Positions 26,409 to 34,654 are shown, counted from the stretch's first letter. The stretch: 64,000 nt of DNA from Roseibium sp. Sym1 (GCF_027359675.1 NZ_CP114786.1:310001-374000), one strand, 5' to 3'. Made by a program: numbers and translations. Notes: generated from the letters alone by a model not told the origin.

Positions 26409-26909
26409 ATGCAAGACACCGGAAAACGCCTTCTTCTCGCGGCCGCAATCGCGGCGCTTTCCCTGACCGGCGCTGCCCAGGCTCAACAGGCCCCCCCGGA
26501 TCAGTTATGGAAGACACGCTGCGCCGGTCCGGCGCGCGCTGTGGACACCCTTGTCTGCGAAGCAAGCCAGGCAATCCTGGTGAAGGAAAGCGGCCAGCTT
26601 CTGTTCAAGATCGACATCATCTATCCCGCCCAAAAGGGCAAGCCTGTTTTCCAGATGCAGGCACCGCTGGGGTTTTACCTGCCGGGCAGGATCAAGCTTG
26701 GCGTCGACGGAACGCCTCTCACCGAACTTGAAATCGGCAAGTGCGATCAGCGCGGCTGTTTTCTTTCCGCCGAAGCGAAGCCGGAGCTGATCGCGGCCAT
26801 GAAGGCGGGCACCACATTGCAGATCGACTTTGCCCCTGCTGAAAACAAGCGCCAGTCGATCGATGTGCCCCTGACAGGCTTCACACGGGCCATGGAAGCC
26901 ATCCAGTAG
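26409..26909 (+). CDS. ialB: Invasion-associated locus B (IalB) family protein
   Basis: A 166-residue exported protein with a signal peptide of about 27 residues (KRLLLAAAIAALSLTGAAQAQ). It has the IalB pattern WKTRCAGPARAVDTLVCEASQAI near the start, then LPGRIKLGVDG and a conserved cysteine pair in IGKCDQRGCFLSAEA. IalB-like proteins are periplasmic or outer-membrane associated; in Bartonella the namesake aids erythrocyte invasion, but in free-living alphaproteobacteria the role is unknown. It is divergent from the cys operon and monocistronic. Confidence 0.86.
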   Translation: MQDTGKRLLLAAAIAALSLTGAAQAQQAPPDQLWKTRCAGPARAVDTLVCEASQAILVKESGQLLFKIDIIYPAQKGKPVFQMQAPLGFYLPGRIKLGVDGTPLTELEIGKCDQRGCFLSAEAKPELIAAMKAGTTLQIDFAPAENKRQSIDVPLTGFTRAMEAIQ

Positions 26910-27009
26910 ATGGCCCCCTCACCGCCATGCCTTCTTGATGCCGCAATGGAATTCGCTTAGCCTTTCCAACTGACTGGCGGCTTGTCCGTCGCGGCATCCG
27001 GGGGGAGCG

Positions 27010-28116
27010 ATGCGCCTTGTTCCTTTGCTGGCGGTGGCCGGCATTTTCCTGCTGTTCAGCGGACTGTCGTCCAATGCGGCAGTTGTCGAAAGTTTCCGCC
27101 TTGGCGGCTGGAACGGCAGCGCCTTCACGGACGACCAAAGCGGCCGGTTCTCGACCTGCGTCGCCTCGGCCAGCTACAAGAGCGGCATCACGCTCTATGT
27201 CCAGGTCGATACGACCTACAATTGGGCAATCGGCTTTTCCGCCCCGCACTGGAACATGAAAGTCGGGTCCGATTTCCCCCTGCAATACCGCATCGACCGG
27301 GGCGGCTGGCAGAGCGGTGTCGCCAAGGCGACGTCAAAGGACCTGGCGCGTATGGAAATGCCCCAGGGCGGCTATATCATCACCCGTTTCCGCCGGGGCC
27401 GGACGCTGTACGTCTATGACGGCGCAAACAACTACCAGTTCCGCCTCACCGGCACCTCGCGGCTGATGGCCCGCCTTGCCAAATGCGTCGAGCGAAACAC
27501 GGCGCGCTACGGCGCGGCGCCGGGCATGGGCGATGTTGCTGCCGCCCCCGCGCAAGGAGGGCTCGGCAACAGCGCTCCAGCGAACACCACCACGCCGTCC
27601 ACCACCACACCGTCTGTCGCCGCGAACGATCCGCAACTTGCCGTCGAGGCCACCCAGGCCCTGTTCAACCTGATGGGCAGCGCCGGTCTCACCGGGCTGA
27701 AGCTGATCCCCGACGGCCAGCGCGAGGAAAACATGAACGGGCTACACGCGGTCGCGGCCAATGGTCCGCGCACGCTCGTTGCCCATATCTTCCCGGCAGG
27801 CAGCTACACGTCCGAAGAGGAGCTGATGTCGCTGGCCGTCGCCGATAGCCAGAAATCCTGCAACCAGGGCAGTTTCTCCTCCGGCACCGAACGGATCACC
27901 GAAGGCGGACGGGAGCTCTACACCAGCTACGCCAATTGCGAGACGGGCGACCACCAGCTGATCGAGCGCATTGCGATCCTGAAACGAAACGCCGGCGGTG
28001 TCTTCGTCTATGGCGTCGCAGACACTTACGTGGGCGAAGGCGGCGGCGCTCCGGTCAGCCCGCCGGAGCTGACGGACCCGGACTTCTTTGCCGCAGCGGC
28101 CGGCGCGGCGCAGTAA
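27010..28116 (+). CDS. Secreted hypothetical protein with low-complexity Thr/Pro linker
   Basis: A 368-residue protein I do not recognise. A signal peptide covers residues 1-23 (LLAVAGIFLLFSGLSSNA). The first domain (about 24-165) is beta-rich with paired cysteines. A linker with TTTPSTTTPS follows near residue 200, then a second domain (about 215-355) with KLIPDGQREENMNGLHAV and cysteines in SQKSCNQG and YANCETG. ATG 27010 has a GGGGGAG site. It follows ialB by 100 bases and is probably a separate unit. An export and envelope location are supported; no function can be assigned. Confidence 0.75.
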   Translation: MRLVPLLAVAGIFLLFSGLSSNAAVVESFRLGGWNGSAFTDDQSGRFSTCVASASYKSGITLYVQVDTTYNWAIGFSAPHWNMKVGSDFPLQYRIDRGGWQSGVAKATSKDLARMEMPQGGYIITRFRRGRTLYVYDGANNYQFRLTGTSRLMARLAKCVERNTARYGAAPGMGDVAAAPAQGGLGNSAPANTTTPSTTTPSVAANDPQLAVEATQALFNLMGSAGLTGLKLIPDGQREENMNGLHAVAANGPRTLVAHIFPAGSYTSEEELMSLAVADSQKSCNQGSFSSGTERITEGGRELYTSYANCETGDHQLIERIAILKRNAGGVFVYGVADTYVGEGGGAPVSPPELTDPDFFAAAAGAAQ

Positions 28117-28154
28117 GGCCACAAAGTTGGCATAGCCAACGCGTTTTCTCGTTT

Positions 28155-28259
28155 GTCATCCCCGCGGACCCAGGAGCCTTCATCGGTCACGGTTCTGTTC
28201 AGCAATCGGTTCCCGGGAGTCCTGGATTCCGGATCGCCCTGCGCTGCGTCCGGGATGAC
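28155..28259. repeat. Intergenic repeat family A, copy 1
   Basis: A 105-bp block with short inverted ends (GTCATCCC ... GGGATGAC). It shares the series GGACCCAGGAGCC, CATCGG, and CAATCGGTTCCCG with the block at 28892-28989. It lies between the secreted protein and the first of two lower-GC membrane-protein genes. Confidence 0.6.
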
Positions 28260-28333
28260 AGCTCGTTTCGTTTCCTGGTTTTGGCACGAAGAGACGACAT
28301 CCCATTTTTGGAATTCTTAGTAGCGAGAAAAAA

Positions 28334-28777
28334 TCAATCCATTGCTGCTGCCAGCATTATGGCGAGCCAAAAGGCCGCCGCACCGACCGAAATAAAGTCA
28401 AAGACAAACATCGGTCTCGCGACCACCCATCTATGCGTTAGCTGAGGGAACCGGAAAAACATCCAGGAAAGCGGCCCCTTTTCACTCAGCCTAAGTTGCT
28501 GCCGAAGTGTCCAGCCAGAGCGGAGTAGGATCATGGAAATAGCTGCACTCGCAAGTGGCGATACGATGGCCCACCCGCTTGAGACGAAAAAGACAACGGC
28601 CCCTATGAACAGGAACAATGAAAGAAAAAACCACGCGAACAGAGCAAGGATCGTTATCCCTTCGCCTTTTCGCCAGCATCCAAATGCTCGATAGAAAGGC
28701 AAGATGCCCATGGCCATGAGGAACGCGATGGAAAAGTAGATCGCTGAAGCAAAATAAATAGCAAAGGAAAGTTCCAT
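28334..28777 (-). CDS. Hypothetical four-helix membrane protein, paralog 1
   Basis: A 147-residue membrane protein with hydrophobic stretches at about 4-28, 41-64, 67-85 and 124-145. A positively charged loop, SGWTLRQQLRLSEKGPLSW, leads to RPMFVFDFISVGAAAF. The C-terminal half aligns well with the gene at 29557 (SxGW-R, GPL-W, RPM-FD), so the two are paralogs. Base composition is visibly more AT-rich than the surroundings, the ribosome-binding site is weak, and the gene is flanked by repeats: signs of a recently acquired or fast-evolving locus. I recognise no family. Confidence 0.6.
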   Translation of the reverse strand: MELSFAIYFASAIYFSIAFLMAMGILPFYRAFGCWRKGEGITILALFAWFFLSLFLFIGAVVFFVSSGWAIVSPLASAAISMILLRSGWTLRQQLRLSEKGPLSWMFFRFPQLTHRWVVARPMFVFDFISVGAAAFWLAIMLAAAMD

Positions 28778-28891
28778 AACTTCGATTTAAATCAGAGACT
28801 TGGATTCGTCCAGAAAATTGGCGAGCTATCTTTGCAGTGAGGTGGCCTCAATTGCCTAGTTAACTCGCGCTATTTGGAATGCCCCACTGTT

Positions 28892-28989
28892 GTCTTATCC
28901 ACGCACGCGGGGACCCAGGAAGCTACATCGGCGGCTGTCCCGCTCAACAATCGGTTCCCGTCTCCAGACCGCGTTCCGCACAGGATGAC
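28892..28989. repeat. Intergenic repeat family A, copy 2 (diverged)
   Basis: About 98 bp related to 28155-28259 through CGGGGACCCAGGAAGC, CATCGGCGG and CAACAATCGGTTCCCG, ending in AGGATGAC. The two copies flank the membrane-protein gene at 28334-28777 in the same orientation. Confidence 0.55.
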
Positions 28990-29033
28990 AAAGCGTGTCT
29001 TTCAGTTGCCCGCCCCTCCACACGTCATCCCAT

Positions 29034-29497
29034 GGCTTGACCCACTGCTGTCCGGTTAAGCAGCAGCCTCTGTGCGCAAACAGGCTTTCCCACTTGTTCC
29101 AGTCTCTCCCTCCAAGGGCAGGGCAATCGCATTTGCAATTCCTCGTCAAAGCCCTTGGCAAATACGTTACCTTTGGAGTCATCCCGGCCAAGCGCAGCGC
29201 GAGCCGGGACCCACTCGCAGATCCGCATACCCAAGCGTACGGTGCGTATTCGAAAGGTGCCTTTGCTTCTCCACTCTGCAAACGAGTGGGCCCCGGGTCT
29301 CACTTTGTTCGCCCGGGGTGACACCGATGTCTGTGGGGTGTTTTCTTCAATTGCGATTGCCCAGCCCGCAAGGGGGGAGAGGGGCGCAAGCGGCAAGGCA
29401 CTGCGTGTCCAGGATCGGGAGAAGCGCAACTATCGACAATGAATCAATGACCTGTAGAAACCGAGCCGCATTAAACCGGACAGTAGTGGGTCAAGCC
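29034..29497. repeat. Composite repeat bounded by 26-27 bp inverted repeats
   Basis: The left end GGCTTGACCCACTGCTGTCC (29034-29053, continuing to 29059) recurs inverted as the right end 29471-29497, with one mismatch in the first 22 bases and a 1-base length difference. The 464-bp interior contains blocks found inverted at 34.7 kb. Open frames on both strands here are by-products of the repeat. No transposase is encoded, so it would be non-autonomous if mobile. Confidence 0.6.
29178..29322. repeat. Repeat family B, copy 1 (inverted relative to 34736-34883)
   Basis: Two blocks, 29178-29212 and 29274-29322, are found in opposite orientation at 34849-34883 (one mismatch in 35) and 34736-34784 (49 of 49 identical). 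The second block contains GAGTGGGCCCCGGGTCTCAC. It lies inside the composite element 29034-29497. Confidence 0.85.
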
Positions 29498-29556
29498 CTG
29501 CAATGACGAAGCGGAGGAGGTGACACTCCGGAAGGAGCAATAGCTCTTTGCCCGCC

Positions 29557-30012
29557 TCATCCCTTCAGGAACGCAATCGCGACGAGGGGCAAACCGAAAA
29601 TGCCCGTGGCGGCCAGTGTCCAGATGTCGAACAGCAGCATCGGCCTGCGATCAAATAGCGGGAACAGCAGCGGCGATGCCGTATAGACCGTGACCCATGG
29701 CAAGGGACCTCCGCTCGTCCGTTTCAACTTGGTGCGAATGGACCAGCCTGCACAAAAGAAACCAGCTGGTGGAAGCAAAAGAAATTCATCAAAACCAGTG
29801 AACGACGTGAGAAAAAACGCTGACACGAGCACCCCAAATGCAACGAATATCCACCGCATATCATCAAACACTTCACCTCTTTTCGTCATGATTAAATCAA
29901 GAATTGATTTGGATTCTTTGTAAATCGGAGGAAACCCCTCCTTTATTGAAAAAGCTCCCAAAAAATACATGGAAGATACATAAATCAAGCCAATGAAAAA
30001 ATCGTTTGTCAT
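29557..30012 (-). CDS. Hypothetical four-helix membrane protein, paralog 2
   Basis: A 151-residue membrane protein with hydrophobic stretches at about 4-20, 52-70, 77-90 and 128-149. Its C-terminal half (AGWSIRTKLKRTSGGPLPW then RRPMLLFDIWTLAATGIF) matches paralog 1 at 28334-28777. The gene is AT-rich compared with its surroundings, particularly the first 60 codons. ATG 30012 has no strong ribosome-binding site. It lies downstream of the thiolase terminator on the same strand, so it needs its own promoter or read-through. No family recognised. Confidence 0.6.
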   Translation of the reverse strand: MTNDFFIGLIYVSSMYFLGAFSIKEGFPPIYKESKSILDLIMTKRGEVFDDMRWIFVAFGVLVSAFFLTSFTGFDEFLLLPPAGFFCAGWSIRTKLKRTSGGPLPWVTVYTASPLLFPLFDRRPMLLFDIWTLAATGIFGLPLVAIAFLKG

Positions 30013-30042
30013 TGTTTCTAGAAGGGGTCAGCGACAAAAAGT

Positions 30043-30070
30043 GGACGGATCAGCCAAAGCCGATCCGTCC
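30043..30070 (-). terminator. Rho-independent terminator of the thiolase gene
   Basis: The stem GGACGGATC / GATCCGTCC (9 bp, extendable inward) lies 37 bases past the thiolase stop on the minus strand. It is followed on that strand by ACTTTTTGTC. Confidence 0.85.
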
Positions 30071-30106
30071 ATCGCAAGCTAATTGCATTTCCTGCGGGCT
30101 ACAAGC

Positions 30107-31273
30107 TTACCGCATCGCCTGCATCACCGAGACGAAATTCGCCACCGCGGCGCCGCCCATGTTGAAGATGCCGCCGATCTCGGCGTTCTTCACCTGGATG
30201 TCGCCGGCGGTGCCGGTGAGCTGCATGGCGGTCAGGACGTGCATGGAAACGCCGGTGGCGCCGATCGGGTGGCCCTTGGCTTTCAGGCCGCCGGACGGGT
30301 TGACCGGCAGTTTGCCGCCCATCTCGGTCCAGCCTTCCAGCACGGCGCGGGCGCCCTCGCCTTCCTTTGTCAGGCCCATCGCCTCGTATTCGATCAGCTC
30401 GGCAATGGTGAAGCAGTCATGGGTCTCGACGAAGGACAGGTCCTCCAGCGCCAGGTTGGCGTCGCCGAGCGCTTCGCCCCAGGCCTTGGAGCAACCCTCG
30501 AACTTGAGGATGTCGCGTTTCGACATGGGCAGGAAGTCCTGCACATGGGCCAGGCCGCGGAAGGCGACCGCCTTCTTCATGCCGAGCGCGGTGGCCGGAT
30601 CGGTGAGGACCAGGGCCGCGGCACCGTCGGAGACCAGCGAGCAGTCGGTGCGTTTCAGCGGACCGGCGACGAACGGGTTCTTTTCGCTTTCCGCGCGGCA
30701 GAACTCGAAGCCGAGATCCTTGCGCATCTGGGCGTAAGGATTGCCGACGCCGTTCTTGTGGTTCTTGGCTGCAATCTTCGCCAGGGCATCGGACTGGTCG
30801 CCATGCTTCTGGAAATAGGCGTCGGCGATCTTGCCGAAGACACCGGCAAACCCGGCCGGCGTGTCGCCTTCTTCCTTCAGGTAGGACGCCTTCAAAAGGT
30901 TCTTGCCGATCTCCGGTCCCGGGGTGGTCGTCATCTGCTCGACGCCGACAACCAGCACGAAACGGGCATCACCCGAGGCAATGGCCCGCACACCCTGGTG
31001 CACGGCGGCGGAACCGGTGGCGCAGGCGTTTTCGACGCGCGTGGCCGGCTTGAAGCGCAGGCCGGGATCGGCCTGAAGCACCAGCGAGGCCGTGAAATCC
31101 TGGGCGGAGAAGCCGGCATTGAAATGGCCGAGCAGGATTTCGTCGACATCTTCCGGCGCGATGCCGGCATCGCGGATCGCGTCGACCGCGACCTTGACGA
31201 TCATGCTTTCAACGGTTTCTTCCGAATGTTTGCCGAAGGGCATATGCGCCCATCCCACCATGGCTGCCGTCAT
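30107..31273 (-). CDS. Acetyl-CoA acetyltransferase / thiolase-family protein
   Basis: A 388-residue thiolase. Cys84 in VENACATGSAA is the acyl-carrying cysteine. HDCFTIAEL and GLKAKGHPIGATGVS provide the catalytic histidine regions, and GGAAVANFVSVMQA is the C-terminal block. The sequence resembles the SCP-x-like branch of thiolases (acting on longer or branched substrates) more than the classical biosynthetic PhaA type, so the substrate is uncertain. ATG 31273 has GGAGGAAATGTC upstream. It is a single-gene unit with its own terminator; no hydratase or dehydrogenase genes are adjacent. Confidence 0.86.
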   Translation of the reverse strand: MTAAMVGWAHMPFGKHSEETVESMIVKVAVDAIRDAGIAPEDVDEILLGHFNAGFSAQDFTASLVLQADPGLRFKPATRVENACATGSAAVHQGVRAIASGDARFVLVVGVEQMTTTPGPEIGKNLLKASYLKEEGDTPAGFAGVFGKIADAYFQKHGDQSDALAKIAAKNHKNGVGNPYAQMRKDLGFEFCRAESEKNPFVAGPLKRTDCSLVSDGAAALVLTDPATALGMKKAVAFRGLAHVQDFLPMSKRDILKFEGCSKAWGEALGDANLALEDLSFVETHDCFTIAELIEYEAMGLTKEGEGARAVLEGWTEMGGKLPVNPSGGLKAKGHPIGATGVSMHVLTAMQLTGTAGDIQVKNAEIGGIFNMGGAAVANFVSVMQAMR

Positions 31274-31640
31274 GACATTTCCTCCAAGTTTACCCGGCAA
31301 GCTGGTGTCCACGTGCAGCTTTTCCAGCCCGTGATATTCACCGGGATCTCATCTTGCCGACATTTCTGCGTGACGAGACAGTTCCAGCTTCCATGCTGCT
31401 TTGCAAGAAGAAATTGACCTTTACGTCATAACTTTATTTTTTTGTCAAAAAATTCAATTATTTAACTTTATTTATCTCATGACATAATCGCACCGGGTTC
31501 GCCGTTCCGGCTGCCTTCAGGCGCACCCCTTGGCCGCTTTTCACGCTCGTTAATGTTTCGTTCACATATTTGTCACGCCCGCCGAGTATTATAGCACCTG
31601 TTCCGGACAAAATACTGTTTCGAAACTTTTCAGTTGCTCC

Positions 31641-31670
31641 ACCGGCCCAGCTCATGCGGGGCCGGTTTTT
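31641..31670 (+). terminator. Orphan rho-independent terminator (candidate small-RNA 3' end)
   Basis: The 8-bp stem ACCGGCCC / GGGCCGGT with a 10-base loop is followed by TTTTG. No plus-strand gene lies upstream within the 370 bases back to the thiolase start, and the thiolase is on the other strand. Confidence 0.7.
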
Positions 31671-31779
31671 GTTTGCCGGCCCACCTGGCCGAAGTTCAGG
31701 TTTCGTTGACGCAATCCACGCTTCACACGACTTTTTCAAGACAACTCTCTTGACCTGAAGGGGCGCGGGATATAGCCAT

Positions 31780-31793
31780 TCAAAGCGCTTTGA
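31780..31793. promoter_or_regulatory. Palindrome resembling a LacI/GalR-family operator before the alpha-glucosidase
   Basis: TCAAAGCGCTTTGA (31780-31793) is a perfect 14-bp palindrome with the central CG/GC arrangement typical of LacI/GalR-family operators. In alphaproteobacteria, glucoside-utilisation regulators such as AglR belong to this family. It lies about 40 bases before the GH13 gene. The regulator is not encoded next to it. Confidence 0.55.
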
Positions 31794-31832
31794 AACCCAT
31801 CACACCGCCACAGAAGCGGACGGAGACCGGCA

Positions 31833-33503
31833 ATGTTCGAAGAAGCCGAAACGGGCCTGGAGGCTGATGTGCCAGCAAACCCGATCAAAGACCCGGACTG
31901 GTGGAAGGGAGCGGTGATCTACCAGATCTATCCGCGCTCCTTCAACGACAGCAACGATGACGGCATCGGTGACCTGAACGGCGTCACCGAACGCATGGAC
32001 TATATCGCCGCGCTCGGCGTCGACGCGATCTGGCTGTCGCCCTTCTTCACCTCGCCCATGGACGATTTCGGTTATGACGTCTCCGACTACGAGGATGTCG
32101 ACCCGATGTTCGGCTCGCTCGCCGATTTCGACCGCATGCTGGCCGCAGCCCATGGCCGCGGACTGAAGGTGATCATCGACCTCGTGATCTCGCACACGTC
32201 CGACCAGCATCCCTGGTTCGCCGAGAGCAGGTCCTCCAAAGACAACGCGAAAGCCGACTGGTTCGTCTGGGCCGATGCCAGGCCGGACGGCACCGTGCCG
32301 AACAACTGGCTGTCGATCTTCGGCGGCGCGGCCTGGGAGTGGGACAGCCGCCGCTGCCAGTATTACATGCACAATTTCCTGGCCAGCCAGCCGGATCTCA
32401 ACTTCCACAACGAAGAGGTTCAGGACGCCGTCCTGGGCGCCGCCAGGTTCTGGCTCGACCGGGGCGTCGACGGCTTCCGCCTCGACACCGTGAATTTCTA
32501 TGTTCACGACAAGCAGCTCCGGGACAACCCGCCGCTCAGCGCCGACGAGATGCCGTCGACGGTCGATCCGACCAACCCCTATGGCTACCAGGATCACATC
32601 CATGACAAGACCCAGCCGGAAAACCTTGTCTTCCTGGAAAAGCTGCGCGGCCTGCTCGACCGGTATCCCGGCACGACCTCTGTCGGAGAAATCGGCCATG
32701 ACGGCCTCGCTGTGGAGCTGACAAATTCCTATACGGAAGCAGGCAGGCGCATCCACATGGCCTACAGTTTCGACCTGTTGACTCCCCAGCATTCTGCCGC
32801 CCACATCCGCCGCATCGTCGAGGAAATGAACGCCGGCATCGGCTCGGGCTGGGCCAGCTGGGCCCTGTCCAACCACGACGTCAAGCGGGTCGGCAGCCGC
32901 TGGGGCGAGGGCAAGGACATTCGGAAATTTGCGCCGCTCGAGACCGCGCTGTGCGCCTCCCTGCGCGGCACCCCCTGCCTCTACCAGGGCGAGGAACTCG
33001 GCCTGACCCAGGCCGACGTGCCTTTCGAAAAGATTCAGGACCCCTACGGCATCCGCTTCTGGCCGGAATACAAGGGCCGTGACGGCTGCCGCACGCCGAT
33101 GCCCTGGACCGGTGATGCGCCGCACGGCGGGTTTTCGGCGGCCGAACCGTGGCTCCCGGTGGCCGAAGAGCACCTTGCCATGGCGGCCGCCGAACAGGAG
33201 ACCGACAAGGGCTCGATCCTCAACCGCAACCGGGCCTTCTACACCTGGCGGCAGCAACACGAGCCGCTGAAAAAGGGCGACATGACCTTCCTCGACAGCG
33301 ACGGCGAAACTCTGGTCTTCACCCGAAGCCACAAGGGTGAAACCGTCCTGTGCGCGTTCAATCTCGCGAGCGACCCGGCAACCGTGACCGTGCCCGACCT
33401 GCCGCTGGAAGTCTTGAACGCCCCCGGCTTCAAGGGAACGGTCGAGGGCTCAACGATCCTGCTCCCGGGCCTCGACGCGGTCTTCGCGCGCGTGAAATCC
33501 TGA
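31833..33503 (+). CDS. aglA: GH13 alpha-glucosidase
   Basis: A 556-residue cytoplasmic glycoside hydrolase that releases glucose from alpha-glucosides. WWKGAVIYQIYPRSFNDSNDDGIGDL opens the (beta/alpha)8 barrel. Catalytic residues are Asp218 in GFRLDTV (nucleophile), Glu286 in VGEIG (acid/base) and Asp349 in SNHD (transition-state stabiliser). A C-terminal beta domain ends near residue 550. It resembles AglA of rhizobial alpha-glucoside loci, but no transporter genes are adjacent, so transport must be elsewhere. A LacI-type palindrome lies just upstream. Trehalose or sucrose-type substrates cannot be excluded. Confidence 0.87.
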   Translation: MFEEAETGLEADVPANPIKDPDWWKGAVIYQIYPRSFNDSNDDGIGDLNGVTERMDYIAALGVDAIWLSPFFTSPMDDFGYDVSDYEDVDPMFGSLADFDRMLAAAHGRGLKVIIDLVISHTSDQHPWFAESRSSKDNAKADWFVWADARPDGTVPNNWLSIFGGAAWEWDSRRCQYYMHNFLASQPDLNFHNEEVQDAVLGAARFWLDRGVDGFRLDTVNFYVHDKQLRDNPPLSADEMPSTVDPTNPYGYQDHIHDKTQPENLVFLEKLRGLLDRYPGTTSVGEIGHDGLAVELTNSYTEAGRRIHMAYSFDLLTPQHSAAHIRRIVEEMNAGIGSGWASWALSNHDVKRVGSRWGEGKDIRKFAPLETALCASLRGTPCLYQGEELGLTQADVPFEKIQDPYGIRFWPEYKGRDGCRTPMPWTGDAPHGGFSAAEPWLPVAEEHLAMAAAEQETDKGSILNRNRAFYTWRQQHEPLKKGDMTFLDSDGETLVFTRSHKGETVLCAFNLASDPATVTVPDLPLEVLNAPGFKGTVEGSTILLPGLDAVFARVKS

Positions 33504-33865
33504 TTTCTTTTCTTCAAATCACGGCCCGGCGCGGTTAGAGCGTTTCCCGGTTGGATTGAAGCATTCTGCCGAGGTCGGTTTGGTTCAAGGTCGAGGACTT
33601 TGTCGAAGGCCGTGCTGGCTGCACGGTCGAGACGAAGACCGACGGCATTGGACCAAACCGGCCCGGCCCTCCGGGTTCGCGTCCGGCGGACGACTGCTTT
33701 GTCGTGCCGCTCACCCATAACCCGCTATGGGTTTCACGACACTCCGCGCATTCGTCTCGCCGGTCGACAAACAGAATGCTTCAATCCAACCGGGAAACGC
33801 TCTAATACCAACTGGTATCAGCCGCGCCGGGCCCGTTCCGGCAAGACCTTCAGACCGGACATCGA
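33504..33865. other. Intergenic region holding a MITE-like element
   Basis: About 360 bases between the glucosidase and the glycosyltransferase. Nearly all of it is the 271-bp inverted-repeat element at 33535-33805. The last 60 bases (CAACTGGTATCAGCCGCG onward) must carry the glycosyltransferase promoter. No protein gene. Confidence 0.6.
33535..33805. mobile_element. MITE-like element with perfect 34-bp terminal inverted repeats
   Basis: The ends 33535-33568 (starting TTAGAGCGTTTCCCGG) and 33772-33805 (ending CCGGGAAACGCTCTAA) are exact inverted copies over 34 bases. The element ends with TTA/TAA, so a TA target-site duplication is plausible, as for IS630/Tc1-type elements. The 203-bp interior has further palindromic fragments and no open frame with a recognisable domain. 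With no transposase it would be moved in trans, or it is an intergenic repeat unit. Confidence 0.8.
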
Positions 33866-34654
33866 ATGACCGACCGCCTTCCGCTTTCCGCCTTCATCAT
33901 CGCCAAGGACGAGGCCGACCGTATTGCCCGGCCGATCGAAAGCGTCATCGGCTGGGTGGACGAGGTCATCGTCATCGACAGCGGATCGAGCGATGACACG
34001 ATCGCCGTTGCCGAGAGCCTCGGCGCGCGCGTGGTCGGCAATGACTGGCCCGGCTACGGTCCGCAGAAACGCTTCGGTGAGGACCAGTGCCGCAACGACT
34101 GGCTGCTCAATCTCGATGCCGATGAAGAGGTCACGCCGGAACTTGCCGAGGAAATCCGGGCGCGTTTTGCAGATGACAGCTACCGGCAGGCCGATGGCTG
34201 GCGCATCATGATCCGCGACATGTATGCCCATGAAACGGCGCCGGCGCCCTGGGCCTACGGCTATCACCAGATCCGGCTTTACGACCGGCGCAAGGGCCGG
34301 TTCTCCGCTTCCATCGTTCATGACACGGTCCGGCCGGAGCCCGGCGCGAAGATCGCCGACCTTGCCGGGATCATGGCGCACCGTTCGATCCGCTCGCTTG
34401 AATTCCAGGTCGGCAAGTACAACCGCTATTCGGACATGCAGGTCGAAGACATGCGCTCCCGAGGCCGCAAGCTGCCGAAAAGCCGCCTCCTGAGCGAGTT
34501 TCCGGTCAGCTTTCTCAAGGCCTATTTCGTGCGCAAATACCGCAAATACGGCTGGTGGGGGGTCATCCTGTCCATGAACTACGCCCATGCCCGCTTCCTG
34601 CGCGTCGCCAAGGTCTACGAGGCGGAGCTCCTGGAGAAAACGGACAAGCGCTGA
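33866..34654 (+). CDS. Family 2 glycosyltransferase (WaaE-like)
   Basis: A 262-residue GT-A fold transferase. LSAFIIAKDEADRIARPIESV opens the nucleotide-binding part, EVIVIDSGSSDDT follows, and the metal-binding DxD motif is Asp84-x-Asp86 in LNLDADEEV. The C-terminal part, with YGYHQIRLYDRRKGRF, HRSIRSLEFQVGKYNRYSD and FVRKYRKYGWWG, matches lipopolysaccharide core glycosyltransferases of the WaaE/LpsC type. It probably adds a sugar to the LPS core or another envelope glycan on the cytoplasmic face. It is monocistronic; no LPS genes are adjacent. Confidence 0.85.
   Translation: MTDRLPLSAFIIAKDEADRIARPIESVIGWVDEVIVIDSGSSDDTIAVAESLGARVVGNDWPGYGPQKRFGEDQCRNDWLLNLDADEEVTPELAEEIRARFADDSYRQADGWRIMIRDMYAHETAPAPWAYGYHQIRLYDRRKGRFSASIVHDTVRPEPGAKIADLAGIMAHRSIRSLEFQVGKYNRYSDMQVEDMRSRGRKLPKSRLLSEFPVSFLKAYFVRKYRKYGWWGVILSMNYAHARFLRVAKVYEAELLEKTDKR

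Larger units (their letters stand above)
31274..31832. other. Gene-free region between thiolase and alpha-glucosidase
   Basis: About 560 bases. The first 210 hold the thiolase promoter and a strongly AT-rich stretch (31417-31485, with TTTATTTTTTTGTC and TTAACTTTATTTATC). The middle has an orphan plus-strand terminator at 31641-31670. The last 90 bases lead into the glucosidase, with CCATTCAAAGCGCTTTGAAAC (31775-31795), which contains the palindrome AAAGCGCTTT and looks like a LacI-family operator. I find no credible protein gene. Confidence 0.55.

Noticed and set aside
29025..29429. Open frames on both strands within 29.0-29.5 kb
   Set aside because: They are made by the repeat itself, which recurs inverted at 34.7 kb, and have no domain.
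31458..31739. 93-codon minus-strand open frame between thiolase and alpha-glucosidase
   Set aside because: Runs across an intrinsic terminator and AT-rich promoter DNA; composition of the product is not protein-like and no family matches.
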